Part shown: piece by piece, positions 52,903 to 64,000 of the stretch
Layout of the letters: each line of letters opens with the position of its first letter
Position numbering within the stretch: position 1 is the stretch's first letter
Source of the DNA: Asterella californica
Lineage: Eukaryota; Streptophyta; Marchantiopsida; Marchantiales; Aytoniaceae
Direction of reading: 5' to 3'
Assembly: GCA_036924285.1 (NCBI GenBank)
Contig: JAYKYS010000023.1
Span: 2,108,001-2,172,000 of the forward strand
DNA length: 64,000 nucleotides
Notes under the pieces: model-generated
Seen by the model: only the letters and a program-made list of their open reading frames with translations
Database searches by the model: none
Told to the model about the DNA's origin: nothing
Program-made: the position numbers and the translations under genes

Positions 52903-55645
52903 CATGATCAAAGTGGTCCTCCTTTCTTCCGTACACACAGAAATCATCAATGAAATCACGAACAAACTTCCCTATGAATGGTTCGAACACCTTGTTCATG
53001 AACCTCTGAAACGTGGTCGGAGCATTACACAGTCCGAATGGCATCACTCGAAATGCAAATGTTCCCCAAGGAGTAGTGAAAGTAGTCAACTGCTGGTACT
53101 CCTGTGCTATCTTGATCTGGTTGTATCCACTATAACCATCACCAAAGCTGTACCACTCATGACCAGCAACTTCTTCCAAAATCTCATCTATAAATGGTAG
53201 AGGATAATAATCCTTCTTGGTAACTGCATTCAACTTCTTATAGTCTATGCACACTCGCAGCTTACCATTCTTTTTCTTGACAATCACAATGGGTGAAACC
53301 CATTCTGAGTTCTCCACCTCATAGATGAAACTCGCCTCCCTCAATTTGTCTATCTCCTCCTTGACCATCATTGCTGTTGTAGGATTGACTCTTCTCTGCT
53401 TCTGTCGAACTGGTCTTGCGTTCTCCTCCAATTCGATTCGATGAGTCTCGAGAGTCACCTCCTTCAAATCCTTGTAGCTGAAAGCAAACACATGGATATA
53501 TTTTTGAAATATATCTAGGAATCTACTTTTCTCCTCTTGAGTGACATTGATACCAAACTTCAGGGTAGAGAGTCTTCTCACAATCTCTGCCTCACTCAAT
53601 TCTTCTTTGTCAAGATCTTTCTCCACTGCTGGTCGAGGCAACAAGTCAATAGCACTAAACTGATGTAATGATTCATCTCGATCAAATCCTTCGTCCTCAG
53701 ACGAGGATTCTTGATCGTAAGAATCTCCGGTATCTACTTCTGAGACACTCTGATCGTCCTCCGTATCAGATTCCCAGTAGTCACTAGTGGGTCTATCGGA
53801 GTCAGAAGTCACAACTCCAACACCCGAGAGAGGAACTATCACTCTATGATCTCTAGGCCCGATCCGTAAGTATCCCTTGTGCCACCTATCAGTGGTGCGC
53901 ACAGCTCTCAACCAAGGCCAACCTAGGAGCAAATAATAACTAGAGTCCTTTAACACTTGAAAGGACATCAATGTTTGAACTCCCATCATAGACACGACCA
54001 CCTTCTCTAACACACCAAGAGGTCTTACCCGTTGCTTGTTAGCCATCCCCACGACAATGCTAGCCGGACGAGTTGGTTCCATCCCCAACTTCTTCATCAA
54101 CCTCTCCGATATGGCATTTACAGCCGACCCTCCATCCATCAATACGTCAGAGTAGTGACCATTCAACCGGACTGCAATCTTTGAAGCCCTAGTGCATACC
54201 TCTGAAGCATGCACATCCACCACACCAACTCCCACTGATTTTGATGTCTTGCTCTTGGGTTTCTTCTTCTTGCTTCTCTTAGAACTCAGTCCTCCTCTAA
54301 GTTCCCTTCGTAAGCTGGGATTAAGTGCGATCAGTTGTCCGACAGTGATGTTGGCTTTCTGAGCACCCACATCTTCAACCACATCATATCCCGCTTGGGA
54401 AGATGAAATGGTGAAATCCGCCATCCCCAGCTTCCTTCTCGGCTCCCTTGGTGTACTCGAAACATTACTCGAACGAGTACTACTACTTGCTGACTCCTCC
54501 ATGAAAACCGGTTCATCAGAAAATCGAGTTCTTTTCCTTTCTTGAGCTAAAAGCTCCACCCCCGCATGAGAAGAGTTTGAACTCTCTCCTTTCTCGTAGA
54601 TGAGATCTCGAACGACATCGATAGTAGCCACCCCTTTGTCTCGTCCTTGTGATGGATTTCCTCCACCCACATTCATTCTGATAGCTTCGGCACCTCTTGC
54701 TCCGTTGTTAGGACAATTTCGTTGGAAATGAGAACCTCCACACGTCCAACAAGTGATTCCTCCAAAGTTACCTTGGTTGTCTCCAAAGTTACCTTGATTT
54801 CCTCGGTTGGGATTGTTGTCGTAACTTCTTTGACCTCCTCCTGCAGCTTTGTTCCTCCATTCGCGTAACTGCACCACGTTTATCTTGAGATCCGCAAGAG
54901 TATCGGTGATGCTCTTCAACTCAGCATGGAAATCAGAGGTGGCAGTAGACATCGTTGTTGGGACAAACGGTCTTGGCACCACCGTTGGAGTAGGAGCTGA
55001 TGTTGAAGCAATCACCAATTGTGATGGTGCAGATGCTACCGTTGTGGTTACACCAACAGTCGGAGTCGACACCAAAGCGGCATGATGCGGTTGGATGATA
55101 TCCCCTGCATCCAAACTCTCTTCCATATTTGTCGCAATCTTGATGGCCTCCGCTTTGGTTGTTGGCTTCTCGTACCTCACTTGGGTTCGAATTGAAGGCC
55201 TCAACCCTCCCACCAAGTTCTTGGTCAACACTGCTCCAATCCCCGTCATCGTTAGCTCCACATTGTCTCCACTCTTCCGTAGGACCGTCCGAAACCGTTG
55301 CTCCAACTTATCCACCCTTTCGGCATATTGCCGAACTTTCTCGTCGTCCCGTTGCTTCAAATGAGTAAGCTCCACCATGAGCTTCTTATAACTCTCTTCT
55401 GGAAGAAATTCTTCGATGAGTGCATTACTCAACGTCTCCCATGTGTCCTCAACTGCACCAAGTGTCTTGCTCTTCACTCGGTCTTCATACCACGTAAGAG
55501 CAAAATCTTCTAAAAACTCTGGCAGTAACAACACCCATTCTTCCTTTCTTCTCACGTTGTTTCCGATGCAACCCTTTTTGAAGTCTCGTACAAATGGTTC
55601 TACATCTTCATTGTCCTTCCCATGAAACACTGGTAACTTCCCCAT
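52859..55645 (-). CDS. gag-pol: Element C Gag-protease-RT (928 aa before the frameshift)
   Basis: It starts MGKLPVFHGKDNEDVEPFV, like B. A gag domain is followed by the knuckle CWTCGGSHFQRNC (CX2CX3HX4C, the same shortened spacing as B). The protease has VLMDGGSAVNAIS, then LLGWPWL (Arg to Trp relative to B). RT has VKKKNGKLRVCIDYKKLNA, DGYSGYNQIKIA, MPFGLCNAPTTFQRF and catalytic FIDDFCVYG. A missing base near 52903 shifts the frame into a short foreign tail ending at 52859. Confidence 0.92.
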   Translation of the reverse strand: MGKLPVFHGKDNEDVEPFVRDFKKGCIGNNVRRKEEWVLLLPEFLEDFALTWYEDRVKSKTLGAVEDTWETLSNALIEEFLPEESYKKLMVELTHLKQRDDEKVRQYAERVDKLEQRFRTVLRKSGDNVELTMTGIGAVLTKNLVGGLRPSIRTQVRYEKPTTKAEAIKIATNMEESLDAGDIIQPHHAALVSTPTVGVTTTVASAPSQLVIASTSAPTPTVVPRPFVPTTMSTATSDFHAELKSITDTLADLKINVVQLREWRNKAAGGGQRSYDNNPNRGNQGNFGDNQGNFGGITCWTCGGSHFQRNCPNNGARGAEAIRMNVGGGNPSQGRDKGVATIDVVRDLIYEKGESSNSSHAGVELLAQERKRTRFSDEPVFMEESASSSTRSSNVSSTPREPRRKLGMADFTISSSQAGYDVVEDVGAQKANITVGQLIALNPSLRRELRGGLSSKRSKKKKPKSKTSKSVGVGVVDVHASEVCTRASKIAVRLNGHYSDVLMDGGSAVNAISERLMKKLGMEPTRPASIVVGMANKQRVRPLGVLEKVVVSMMGVQTLMSFQVLKDSSYYLLLGWPWLRAVRTTDRWHKGYLRIGPRDHRVIVPLSGVGVVTSDSDRPTSDYWESDTEDDQSVSEVDTGDSYDQESSSEDEGFDRDESLHQFSAIDLLPRPAVEKDLDKEELSEAEIVRRLSTLKFGINVTQEEKSRFLDIFQKYIHVFAFSYKDLKEVTLETHRIELEENARPVRQKQRRVNPTTAMMVKEEIDKLREASFIYEVENSEWVSPIVIVKKKNGKLRVCIDYKKLNAVTKKDYYPLPFIDEILEEVAGHEWYSFGDGYSGYNQIKIAQEYQQLTTFTTPWGTFAFRVMPFGLCNAPTTFQRFMNKVFEPFIGKFVRDFIDDFCVYGRKEDHFDHVIKFCSGWSKLTLL

Positions 55646-55858
55646 CTTGTAACTATTTTTTCTACCCTTCTAATTTTTGTGCAATAACTACTCACTAAAA
55701 GAGTACGAACATCATCAATTCCATTCGCGAATAATCTACCATAAGTAAAATGAAAGGACATGGTTGTAACAACACCTCTTGTGCCATCTCTTCTCCCAAG
55801 GTAATCATGAGCCTGAGTCGCATCACCGTCTTCTCTACCATCCGAATGACGATCTCCA

Positions 55859-56350
55859 TCACAACTCAGCCGAGTCCTCTTTTGAAGTCGACAACTTCTC
55901 CGTCTCAGCTCTTTGAGTCTCGTCCAACTTCTCGACTACTGACGTAAGTAGGGCGGCCACATCGACGCACTTGTGTCCTCTTGAAAGATCACCCACTCCA
56001 CAACTTGGACAAGGATCTTCTCCTAGAAGATGAATTGGCACTGGTGACGATGGACCCACTCGAAGACTTAAATCAGTAAACTCTCGCTTCTCTTTAGCTC
56101 TCTCGGTTCTGATTCTAGTTGGACAATTCACTACTTTATGTCCCAACCCTCTACAGAAATAACACCACAAGTCGGTTTCTACTCTTCTCCTTGGAGATTC
56201 TACTTGAGATTTTGTACTAGGGTTCTCAAACTCAACGATAATCTCTTTCGAGCTCTCTCCGACGCTTACTATGACATGTAAACCTTGAGTAAGGTTTCTA
56301 AGTCTAACTTTCCAATCTTTTGAATTTCCACTCATGTTGCACCTTCTCAA
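55859..56350 (-). CDS. Leader ORF of element C: two-zinc-motif protein (about 158-163 aa)
   Basis: This is the homologue of the B leader ORF, in the same position before gag. The knuckle CYFCRGLGHKVVNC (CX2CX4HX4C), the block FTDLSLRVGPSSP and the second motif CPSCGVGDLSRGHKC line up with B, as does the helical end (VAALLTSVVEKLDE). MSGNSKDWKVRL at 56335 may be the better start. As in B, it is in frame with gag-pol but separated by stops. The function is unknown, and conservation across two diverged elements argues that it matters. Confidence 0.75.
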   Translation of the reverse strand: MRRCNMSGNSKDWKVRLRNLTQGLHVIVSVGESSKEIIVEFENPSTKSQVESPRRRVETDLWCYFCRGLGHKVVNCPTRIRTERAKEKREFTDLSLRVGPSSPVPIHLLGEDPCPSCGVGDLSRGHKCVDVAALLTSVVEKLDETQRAETEKLSTSKEDSAEL

Positions 56351-56473
56351 CCATTAAGTGGACAAAATATCATAGAGGAAAATAATTCTACATCACTTTC
56401 TTAACTCTTTCGAGCTTTATATTGGAAATCGTGCAACATACATGCTATACACGAAATAAAATCTAATCTGAAA

Positions 56474-56791
56474 TTAACTATCGAAGATATGATCCTCCTC
56501 ACCATCGTTTGTACTCATCACAACAGACATCTTGAACTCACTCATATAAGGATCCAACTCTACTTCACCAGGAGCATTCGTGGCCTCCACAGTGAATGAT
56601 GCTTTCATCTCGGCTTTCTTCAAATCTGCGCCAATGGTCGCGGAAGCTTCTTGGTATAGGGTAAAGAGGGCACCCCAAGTAGTATAGATAAGTGGTCGCA
56701 ACTCATCTATACTTAACTTTGGCTTCTCCGACTCCGTTCGAACTCCTACACGTCTCTTCTTCCACCTCGGCACCCGAACTGGATTCCCCAT
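56474..56791 (-). CDS. Second leader ORF of element C (105 aa), unknown
   Basis: It starts MGNPVRVPRWKKRRVGVRTE. A basic N-terminus (RWKKRRVGVR) could bind nucleic acid or act as a nuclear signal. A helical middle (LIYTTWGALFTLYQEAS) and an acidic end (NDGEEDHIFDS) follow. I found no counterpart in the leader of B. It may be real or a chance frame. Confidence 0.4.
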   Translation of the reverse strand: MGNPVRVPRWKKRRVGVRTESEKPKLSIDELRPLIYTTWGALFTLYQEASATIGADLKKAEMKASFTVEATNAPGEVELDPYMSEFKMSVVMSTNDGEEDHIFDS

Positions 56792-56867
56792 GAAGTATCT
56801 TCAAGACCTCCTTGTATGCCGAAACATATATCTCTTAGTTGGTAAGAGATCTCTCCAAGATTTTTGT

Positions 56868-57560
56868 GGTCTCCAGTAGCTCAACCTCCAAGCTACTAAA
56901 TCATGAAGTTTCAACAGAAACTTCCCTAATCAGAAGAGATGGTGATGACTGTACAAATTTTCAGAGAACTGAAATTTGTATATTTTCACTTCCCTCATGG
57001 TTGTCAACCCCCTCCACTTTGAAAACTTCTTTCTCCCTCTTCAGACCTCATCTTCTCATGATTTCTTTTGTCCTGGATAGCTTATCAGTCAATCTAAAAC
57101 ACTAGAAAGTTTCTCAGGAAAATAAAATTCACAGAAAATCTGACACTGACTGTAAACTTTTTCCAGAGAACATAATTCCTCAACTCTCACGAATAGACCC
57201 CCTCAACTTTGAAAAATCATTGCTCTCTCTCTAGACCACCTTTTCCTATGATTTCTTTTGTCTTAGATAGGTTATCAGCCAATCTAAAACACTGAGTTTC
57301 TCAGGAAAATAAAATTCACAGAAAATTTGACAATGACTGTAAACTTTTTCCAGAGAATAGAATTTCTTAACTCTCACGAATAGACCTCCTCAACTTTGAA
57401 AAATCATTGCTCACTCTCTAGACCACCTTTTCCTATGATTTCTTTTGTCTTAGATAGGTTATCAGCCAATCTAAAACACTGGAAAGTTTCACAGGAAAAT
57501 AAAATTCACAGAAAAGTTGACAGTGACTGTACAAATTTTCCAAAGAGCAGAATTTCTAAA
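56868..57560 (-). repeat. Tandem repeat in the leader of element C
   Basis: A unit of about 188 bp is present in about four degenerate copies. The block ATGATTTCTTTTGTC occurs at 57058, 57248 and 57435. Each is followed by GATAGGTTATCAG-type and AAAATAAAATTCACAGAAAA blocks. The copies become more alike towards the gag-distal end. Confidence 0.75.
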
Positions 57561-57844
57561 TTCACAAATTTCTCTCCTCTAATAACTTTTCTCTCCTCCT
57601 TTCTCTACAACTCTTATTGCACCTTCTTTCAACTCTCCTCAAACCCTTTCTAAGTGAACAAGATGTAAAGAATGACTTCGAACGCGTCATATATCACTAC
57701 GGGATACACGAAAGGTTCTAGCGTTGCTAACATCGCGTTAGCTCTCTCTCCTCCCAACGTTCTCTCCATGTGCTCTCTCATAATCTCCTTTTGTCGAATA
57801 TAGAACTGAACTCTAAACATTTTCAATGATCCTTTCAAGTGAGG

Positions 57845-57861
57845 TCGCGGCAACGGAACCA
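57845..57861 (-). other. Primer-binding site of element C
   Basis: TGGTTCCGTTGCCGCGA on the minus strand lies 4 nt inside the 5' LTR. It is the same as the site in B apart from one or two bases. Confidence 0.7.
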
Positions 57862-57865
57862 AAAA

Positions 57866-58792
57866 TGTAAATCCTCCGCGGTCCTATCGATCAACTACCT
57901 CCCCCCCTCCCCTTCCCGATCTCTCAACTTCCACGATCGTCATCCACGAATCTGCAACATGTCGGGCCTGTCTCTCACTCAAGGGTCACCTCTGATGGCT
58001 TTGATGGAAGCACACCATGAACTTGAAGAGAAAATGCTAAGTTCACTCATTCATACACCCACAAACTTATCAACTAAAAATCTCCATAAACTCATCAACT
58101 AAAATCCTCCATTCTAACGACGTCTCTCAAGTTCTCACATGCTAAACATATCCCACACTCTCTATATTACTCAAGTTGTCATTACGACGATGTGAAAACA
58201 TGGATGAGGAGCTATTCTCTACTCCTCTATTTATACATTCTAGATTTTTACTTTGGTACCCCCAATAACTCAGCCGTAACTACTTTTACCGAGTTTTACT
58301 AAGATATTACTTAAGGTAAAAGCATTAATCACATGGGCTTTTTATCTTTTCACATGGGCTTATTCCTTCAAAGTCAACAACTTCTAGAAGGATTCTGGAA
58401 TATTTTCAAAGAATCTCGAATTTCCACCCCCCCCTCTACACTAGGACCCACTAAAAAGGAAACATGTGGAATCTCTTCTTGTTTTTAATGCCCCAAAGTC
58501 CACAACTTTAATCCAACCACTAATATCAAGTCAAAAAGGAGATAAGGGATACTTTCCACCTCCTTTCTACTTTTTAGACAAGATGACAAGATAGTAGTGC
58601 TCACTCTTTAGCAAATATCTGAATTCTGCCAAAAGTACAGCTAAGTTTAACCATAACTAACTTTTAGCTAGTCATGACTAACTTGATACCTCCTAAAAGT
58701 ACTTTGGCAGCAAATAAACATTCTCAACCCTTAGTTAGAACTAAACACCTTACTAATAGACAAACTTCCTATGTGTAACATAGGTCGTTACA
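57866..58792 (-). repeat. 5' LTR of element C
   Basis: This stretch of 927 bp is the partner of 49826-50749, with the minus-strand TATA box at 58227-58235. Confidence 0.92.
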
Positions 58793-60537
58793 GAACAGCA
58801 TGCTGAAGAGCTAGAAAGTGGTACAGGGCAGACTCCTTTTTGACGGGTGCAAACCTCAATTGCCGGGGTCACTTTCCTCCCGAATGGTGGTCGAGCTATG
58901 GCAAAAGACGAAAAGGGTGGAGGAGCCTGAAAAGAGAGAAGTTCTAGGGACTCTGAGAAGAAGAAATCTAGATACACTTAACGCATTCAAACTAGAAGAT
59001 CTGCGGGACGCGATGAGGGGAACCTCGCTCCACCAAGCCAGGGGAAGACCTGAGCAGGAAGCCGGAAGGGCACTGAGAAGCCTCACGAGGTGGGCGGGTG
59101 AGGTTCAGAACATTGAAGGGGGACTGCAGGGAAGCCTAAGCTGGTCTTGAGGGAAGGGATAGGTGAGGGAAGGGGGTGGAGACTGGAACTAAGAGAATGG
59201 AAGCAACTGCTCTCTAGCACAACTCCTAACGGTGAATCCCTGAACAGAAGATGGGGGGTTAACGACTCCGCACTTAAGTGAGAAGAGAAGTGAAGAAGAA
59301 TCTGGCAGCTGGGGGGCATAGTCAGAACGAACACCTGGATCTGGAAACTCGTGAATAGAGGGTTCTTCACGAACCTAAGGGCTATGAAGATGAAGGTGAG
59401 TGATGGGCAATGCGCGAAGGGGTGCAGAGAGGCTGAGACAGTGGAACATCTATTCTGGGCCTGCCCAGCGACCAAAGAAGATGGAGAAGGTTCCAATTGC
59501 ATAAGCCGGAATGCGGGCTCAACTATCGGGAGGAGAGCGGTCTGCTAGAAACCATCGACAGGGCCCTAGTGATAAGGAAAAGCAACCCAGCTCTCCTCCT
59601 CATCCTGGTGGAACACACTAACGAGACGTGGAGGGAACGGGCGAACTGGATTTTTCAGAAACTAAAGTCGGAAAGACCAGCTGCAAGAATTATAGCTGAA
59701 GTGGTGAAGACGATGTGGGCTGGTCTCAAGGAAGACTCCAGTAACGATAACAAGAAGGCGTGGACGAAAGGAATGACAACCCTTGGACAGGTACAGAACA
59801 ATCTAAGGGATGGTGCTAGCGCAAGGCTGGATCGGAACTCCTAATTCCTTCGTCCGAATGAGCAAGAAGCACGAGAGGCGGAGAAAATGAAAAAGGAAGA
59901 AATGTGTGCCAAGGAACAGGGCAAGAGATGGGAGAGCAGTACCTGGACTTGGGTGATGGAGTCGAATAGAAGCAACCCCGAGGGGTCGGGTAAGGATTAC
60001 CTGGATATGCCGACTTGGTCTCTCGTCGTGCCCGGCAGGAATGCCAATGATGAGGTGATGATCGAGGAGACTCTGACGAGGTGGGACCGGCTGAAGGAGA
60101 CGTCCTCCTGTCACGCGAAGATGACCACGCACAGAGAAAAGGAACCTGTCAGAAACATTGATGAGTGCAGCAACAGAGGCAAGATTACCTCGATCCCCGC
60201 GAGCTTACGAACTGAAGACAATTCGAGTGAAAACCCTACTGATCAGGAGCGGCAGATCAAGAGCAGCAAAGACAAAGTGCAGTCCCGGACGACGAAGGAG
60301 CCCATCCACGGTCGTCGTCTGGCGATGGCGGACTCTGACCCTGACAGGCATGACGAGAAGGGCTGGGAGGGAGCGCGAGGAGGAATGAGCGGCAGTTTAG
60401 GGGTTCGGCGGGGGTGGATCGCCCTAGGGCTCTCTTAGCTAGCTGTCATGTGCCTTATACATGGGTGGCTCCCGTTAGCCGGGTAATAAATTACGACCAG
60501 ACCCACTGAGGCCGTTTACTCTAAATAAAATTTTTTT
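58793..60537 (+). pseudogene. LINE ORF2, C-terminal part and 3' UTR
   Basis: The reading resumes with SMLKS, TAG, then VVQGRLLFDGCKP and a charged region. The C-terminal zinc-type motif follows: CAKGCREAETVEHLFWAC (about 59410-59465), in the position typical of plant LINEs (zf-RVT). Further frames (59497-59844, 59887-60438) continue the degenerate C-terminus and 3' region. Several shifts and stops are present. The 3' UTR ends at AATAAA-like sequence and the A-run. Confidence 0.78.
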
Positions 60538-60544
60538 AAAAAAA
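60538..60544 (+). other. LINE 3' poly(A) end
   Basis: A short A-run after TAAATAAAATTTTTTT marks the 3' end of the LINE. AT-rich DNA of a different character follows. Confidence 0.6.
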
Positions 60545-63500
60545 TCACCATTCTATCCCAGCAGTGCACAAATTGCTGACACAAAGGGAAAAAAGAGAGT
60601 TTCGAGTGTCATTGCTCAAGTACTCCTTCCGTGTTCATTCATGCCACATCCATTCTGGAATGCTGCAAATAAAGAAGCTAAGCTATCGACTTCATTTGAC
60701 TATTTTCATCGATCGACCCTAAACCCAATCCCTTCCAAGACTTGTGATCTCTCTCTCTATAGACGTACATCGTTCTCCTCCACAAGTCATCATCATTCGC
60801 TACCCCTTGAAGAAACCCCAGATGTTAGCCGAATATAGATAGGTGTAGTCATGAAATAATGTTGAGTGCATCTCAGACTCTCCATGTCTAGACTCCAACA
60901 TACCCTCGAGGCCAGAGCGTAATCGAACTGGGAAGTGACCCTTGCAAGTATGTACAGCAGAATCGGACATAAGGTTTAGGGTTTTGGGACCTAAACCCTA
61001 AGCCGTACATAGTTTTCTCATTTAGAGACTTCTACATTCATCGCATGGATGTTTTATGTAACACAGTGAAAATAATTCTCGCCATTACAATTTTGCATGT
61101 TGACGGCCTATTTTCCCTTCTTGTACTAGATTTCACGTCCTTGAAAGGACTTCTTTTTAGTTATCAGGTCGCATTTAAAAGGATATTTACTCATACGATT
61201 GTCCCAAGCTAACTTTAATGGAGATGCAAGTCCGTTGATTAATATTTCATGCTATTATATTTACAAGTTCAAATTTCAAAGATTCTCGTTGAAGTCTTAA
61301 AATTAACATAGAGTGAATGATTGGTGGTAAGTAACTTAAAAGTTCATTTCATTGACGGAATCAGTTTGAAATTTAGGGTTTGTAAGTAAAGGTATTCTAG
61401 AGTTTTGCTATCAGTTTCCTAACTCCACTGGTATTTTTCACAAAGGAGTTACAATTTTCACGTGAATAACTTTTTTACGTGGTTTTGTGATACTTTTCAG
61501 ATTTCTTGGAAAGACATCTTTTTGATGTATTGTCAAATCACATTACATCCAGATTATATTTAAAGTATCGTAAGAGGATTAGTCATGGTCCAAAGAGAGT
61601 AAATGACTAGTCTTGAGAGATGTTTTAACCAAAGTTGTGTTATAACCCTAGCAGGATAAAGTCACGCAGAAGATAGCATCAATCTAGAGTTCGTAGTTAC
61701 ATACAAATCGCATAGGCTTTGTAACATAACATGACTTGGAATTTTTTTCTCTCCATTTTCAGAAGAAGGCTAGCTCTCCACTATAACTTTCTCTTTTTCT
61801 TCTTAGGAAGTGCAAAGATGAACGTAATCTGCAAACTGCTTCACCTTATGACCATCCCAATATATATCTTCCACCACTCTAGTGATCTTACGACTTCCGT
61901 CCATCTTTCTTAGATGTCAACAATTTTCTTTTCTTCAAAACTGATTATTAGATGTTTTATGTTAAAAATATCGCAGAAATATAATACATATGAATTTGGA
62001 CTATGATTTCATTATGACTTGTGATCTGTTTATAATTTGATGTTACGACAAGAAATTCTTTCCCTCAGTACATGGACTTGTGTTTAGTCACAAAGTAGTC
62101 ACGAATCATGTCATTTTTGCAGTTGACTTGGTTGTTACAGACTCAACTTACTACTCTTATGCTTGATGCAGCTCCGCTTCCACAAAGATAAATTGCATCT
62201 CTCATTTTCGATCCTAAGACCTGGCACTACATGGATGAAAATGCTATCTTGATTCAATTATTTATCAACAGAGATGTTCAAGATGACTTCATCTCACATG
62301 ATTGATATTGGATTCGTTTTCTCTTTCATTGATTTGTCTTAACACTAGCTACTCCATTGTCGAGATATAAATGTAAAGATCCATAGCCCTATAGTTCTGT
62401 ATAGACGGGAATTGAGATGATTAGTTCTTATAAAATAAAACATCAGTACACATAAGTCATTACCGGCTGAAATAACGCTATCAACCGGATTAGCTTTGTT
62501 AGCCAGTTGTGTGTTCCAGATCTTGCCATATATTCCACCGTCTCTTGCTCACACTCCCGAGCTTTACATCCGATTCACTATATGTAAAACTAAACTACAG
62601 TGGCCCTCGGCTAACTGCACCTTCATAGTGGTAGCTAATCAAGTCCAGATAAAGACAGTCCTTAACTTATCAATAAATGCATTCTGGCACTTTTTCATAT
62701 GTACATGGAAGCACAATTGTGCAGTTCAGCAAACTGTAGGTCCGGATGAGCTCTAAGAGTAGGGACTCGTAGCCAAAAGCAGAACTCAAAGGTGACCTTC
62801 AACATCCCATCCGACAATGCAAGAATCTGTAGGGGCAGAGTTCTCACTCTTTTGGAAAAAGTAGATTTCGTCCAGTACGAGAAGTCATCTTGTTACCAAC
62901 TCAAATCAATCGATTCTACCAAGCCGAATCAAGTCTACACGCAAAAGCGAAAATCAGTCTGCGAAAACGTGGTGCGATCATAACCTTGATCGTGCCCTGC
63001 AGCTTCGGCTTTCAAGTACTGATTGATGACTGCTTCCTTGATCAGGCTTTAGACAGACTACCATTGGTCACACGTTGACGTGGAGCAGGGAGTGAAGCGT
63101 TCATGTTATTTAGTTCAAAATAGACTTGATGTGAGAGATAAAGGCCCGCTGGTCAGAAAGGAAAATTACGGGTCCACTTGTAGTGAGAAAGAACTTGCTA
63201 TATCACAAGAGGTCTGACTAAGACCATAACCGCACCAGTTTTTCCTAACGCGCATGTGAACTTTTTGGCTGGAGATAAGTTTCTTCACCGCACCGTAACC
63301 TGCTTGGATACTAGCAGCGGGTTGAAGTCGTGCTGTACCGATAATAATATACTTGTTACGAGACGAGCCTCGACAGGGTGTGTTCTGGCAGACGGGTGGT
63401 ATTTTCGTGACTTTGCAGTAGTGCACTCCCACGATCTCACACGGTAAGGTTTAGCACGCAAAACGATGCACCTCAACTCTGGAATGGCAGTCTAGTTGCG

Positions 63501-64000
63501 GGGTCATACTTTATTGGTAGGGGGTAGAAAGCTACCTGGAGGATGTGATGGATATCCTTCCCCACTGTCTTGTACCGTGAATTCTGTTTTCTCTTATCAA
63601 AAGATGTTAAAATTATATTATAATAAGTTTAAAAAAATAAATTAATTCATAAGTAATATATATTAACTAGGCTTTGAATAGCCCACTCATCCGGATATAA
63701 AGCATAAATGGAGTCCAAGTTTATGCATTGTTGGGAGGATAAGTCCAGTACCCTAATTCTCAAATCGAGCATTTTATGAGGACATTAATTTATGTTCTAA
63801 CCCTTCCCGTTGGGAGGGTTGAACATAAATTACGCTTCATGTAAACTTCAAAGTGTACATGAGGTGAATATCCTACATCTTTGAATATCATTTCTAATAT
63901 GAACTATGTATGCAACATGAACTTCTGGGCAAGTTTTTGCCGTTTAACAACATATACATGTACAGTAATCTGATGTGGCATGGTGTGAAGCTTGATGAAC
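60545..64000 (+). other. AT-rich intergenic DNA, no gene found
   Basis: No ORF here shows recognisable motifs. I saw no LTR, LINE or tRNA signature. The only structured site noted is the telomere-motif inverted repeat at 60973-61000. Confidence 0.5.
60973..61000 (+). repeat. Telomere-motif inverted repeat (telo-box pair)
   Basis: GGTTTAGGGTTTT and CCTAAACCCTA face each other with an 8-bp perfect arm (GGTTTAGG/CCTAAACC). TTTAGGG is the plant-type telomere unit, and AAACCCTA is also a known plant promoter element. A single interstitial pair proves neither use. Confidence 0.5.

Larger units (their letters stand above)
49826..58792 (-). mobile_element. Ty3/gypsy element C, complete, lightly damaged
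   Basis: LTRs at 49826-50749 and 57866-58792 with TG...CA ends and the direct repeat GAAC (49822-49825, 58793-58796) enclose gag-pol and two leader ORFs on the minus strand. By eye the LTRs differ at around twenty positions, so C is older than B, its nearest relative in the window. Deleting C plus one GAAC joins the LINE reading HLSTLN to SMLKS in frame. Confidence 0.93.
43981..60544 (+). mobile_element. L1-type LINE, 5' part inverted, interrupted by element C
   Basis: The plus strand carries ORF1 (about 45240-46990), then ORF2 with AP-type endonuclease, reverse transcriptase and a C-terminal zinc motif, ending in a short A-run (60538-60544). Element C interrupts it at 49826-58792, with direct repeat GAAC on both sides. 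To the left (45108 down to about 44000) an ORF1-like N-terminus reads on the minus strand. That fits a 5' inversion, as twin priming produces. Frameshifts and stops in most domains show that it is dead. The left boundary is approximate, and I could not find a convincing target duplication. Confidence 0.75.

Noticed and set aside
60545..64000. Search for tRNA, rRNA or CRISPR-like structures
   Set aside because: No cloverleaf with a credible T-arm, no rRNA sequence and no regularly spaced repeat was seen here or elsewhere in the window.

Overview
The window is a stack of nested retrotransposons with almost no recognisable host coding sequence. It reads as nuclear DNA of a plant-lineage eukaryote (streptophyte). 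The evidence is multi-kilobase Ty3/gypsy elements with plant-type primer-binding sites, an L1-type LINE with a plant-style ORF1 (DUF4283-like region plus CCHC knuckle), and a plant-type telomere motif (TTTAGGG/CCCTAAA) near 60.98 kb. I cannot name the species. There is no operon structure, rRNA, tRNA or CRISPR array that I can support.

Layout. (1) 1-20750: old gypsy element 'A' (+), pol broken by transition-type stop codons. At 2104-18261 it is interrupted by gypsy element 'A2' (+), which is itself interrupted at 6712-14341 by an apparently intact young gypsy element 'B' (-). Removing B and A2 with one copy of each target duplication restores the reading frames of A2 pol and A pol. (2) 19194-26653: two A-family LTRs in opposite orientation. 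The plus copy carries a foreign A2-type pol fragment. The minus copy is about 5.9 kb and carries a broken accessory gene. (3) 26654-30926: two minus-strand remnants of A2-type elements. (4) 30927-41749: gypsy element 'D' (-), with gag-pro-pol in one frame broken by three stops, and a 3.17-kb 3' LTR carrying a second, homologous accessory gene. (5) 41750-43980: low-copy-looking DNA with no gene I can support. (6) About 43981-60544: an L1-type LINE (+), with its 5' part apparently inverted, interrupted at 49826-58792 by gypsy element 'C' (-). (7) 60545-64000: AT-rich non-coding DNA.

The most interesting items are: (a) an LTR-resident accessory protein family shared by two divergent gypsy elements (A and D), with an N-terminal globular domain, a basic/acidic linker and a long coiled coil; (b) a textbook -1 frameshift signal between gag-pro and pol of A2 (heptamer, 6-nt spacer, hairpin); (c) a small two-zinc-motif ORF ahead of gag, conserved between elements B and C; (d) 4-bp target duplications at all three insertions whose sites can be checked. 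All identifications come from reading motifs. No database search or alignment program was run.
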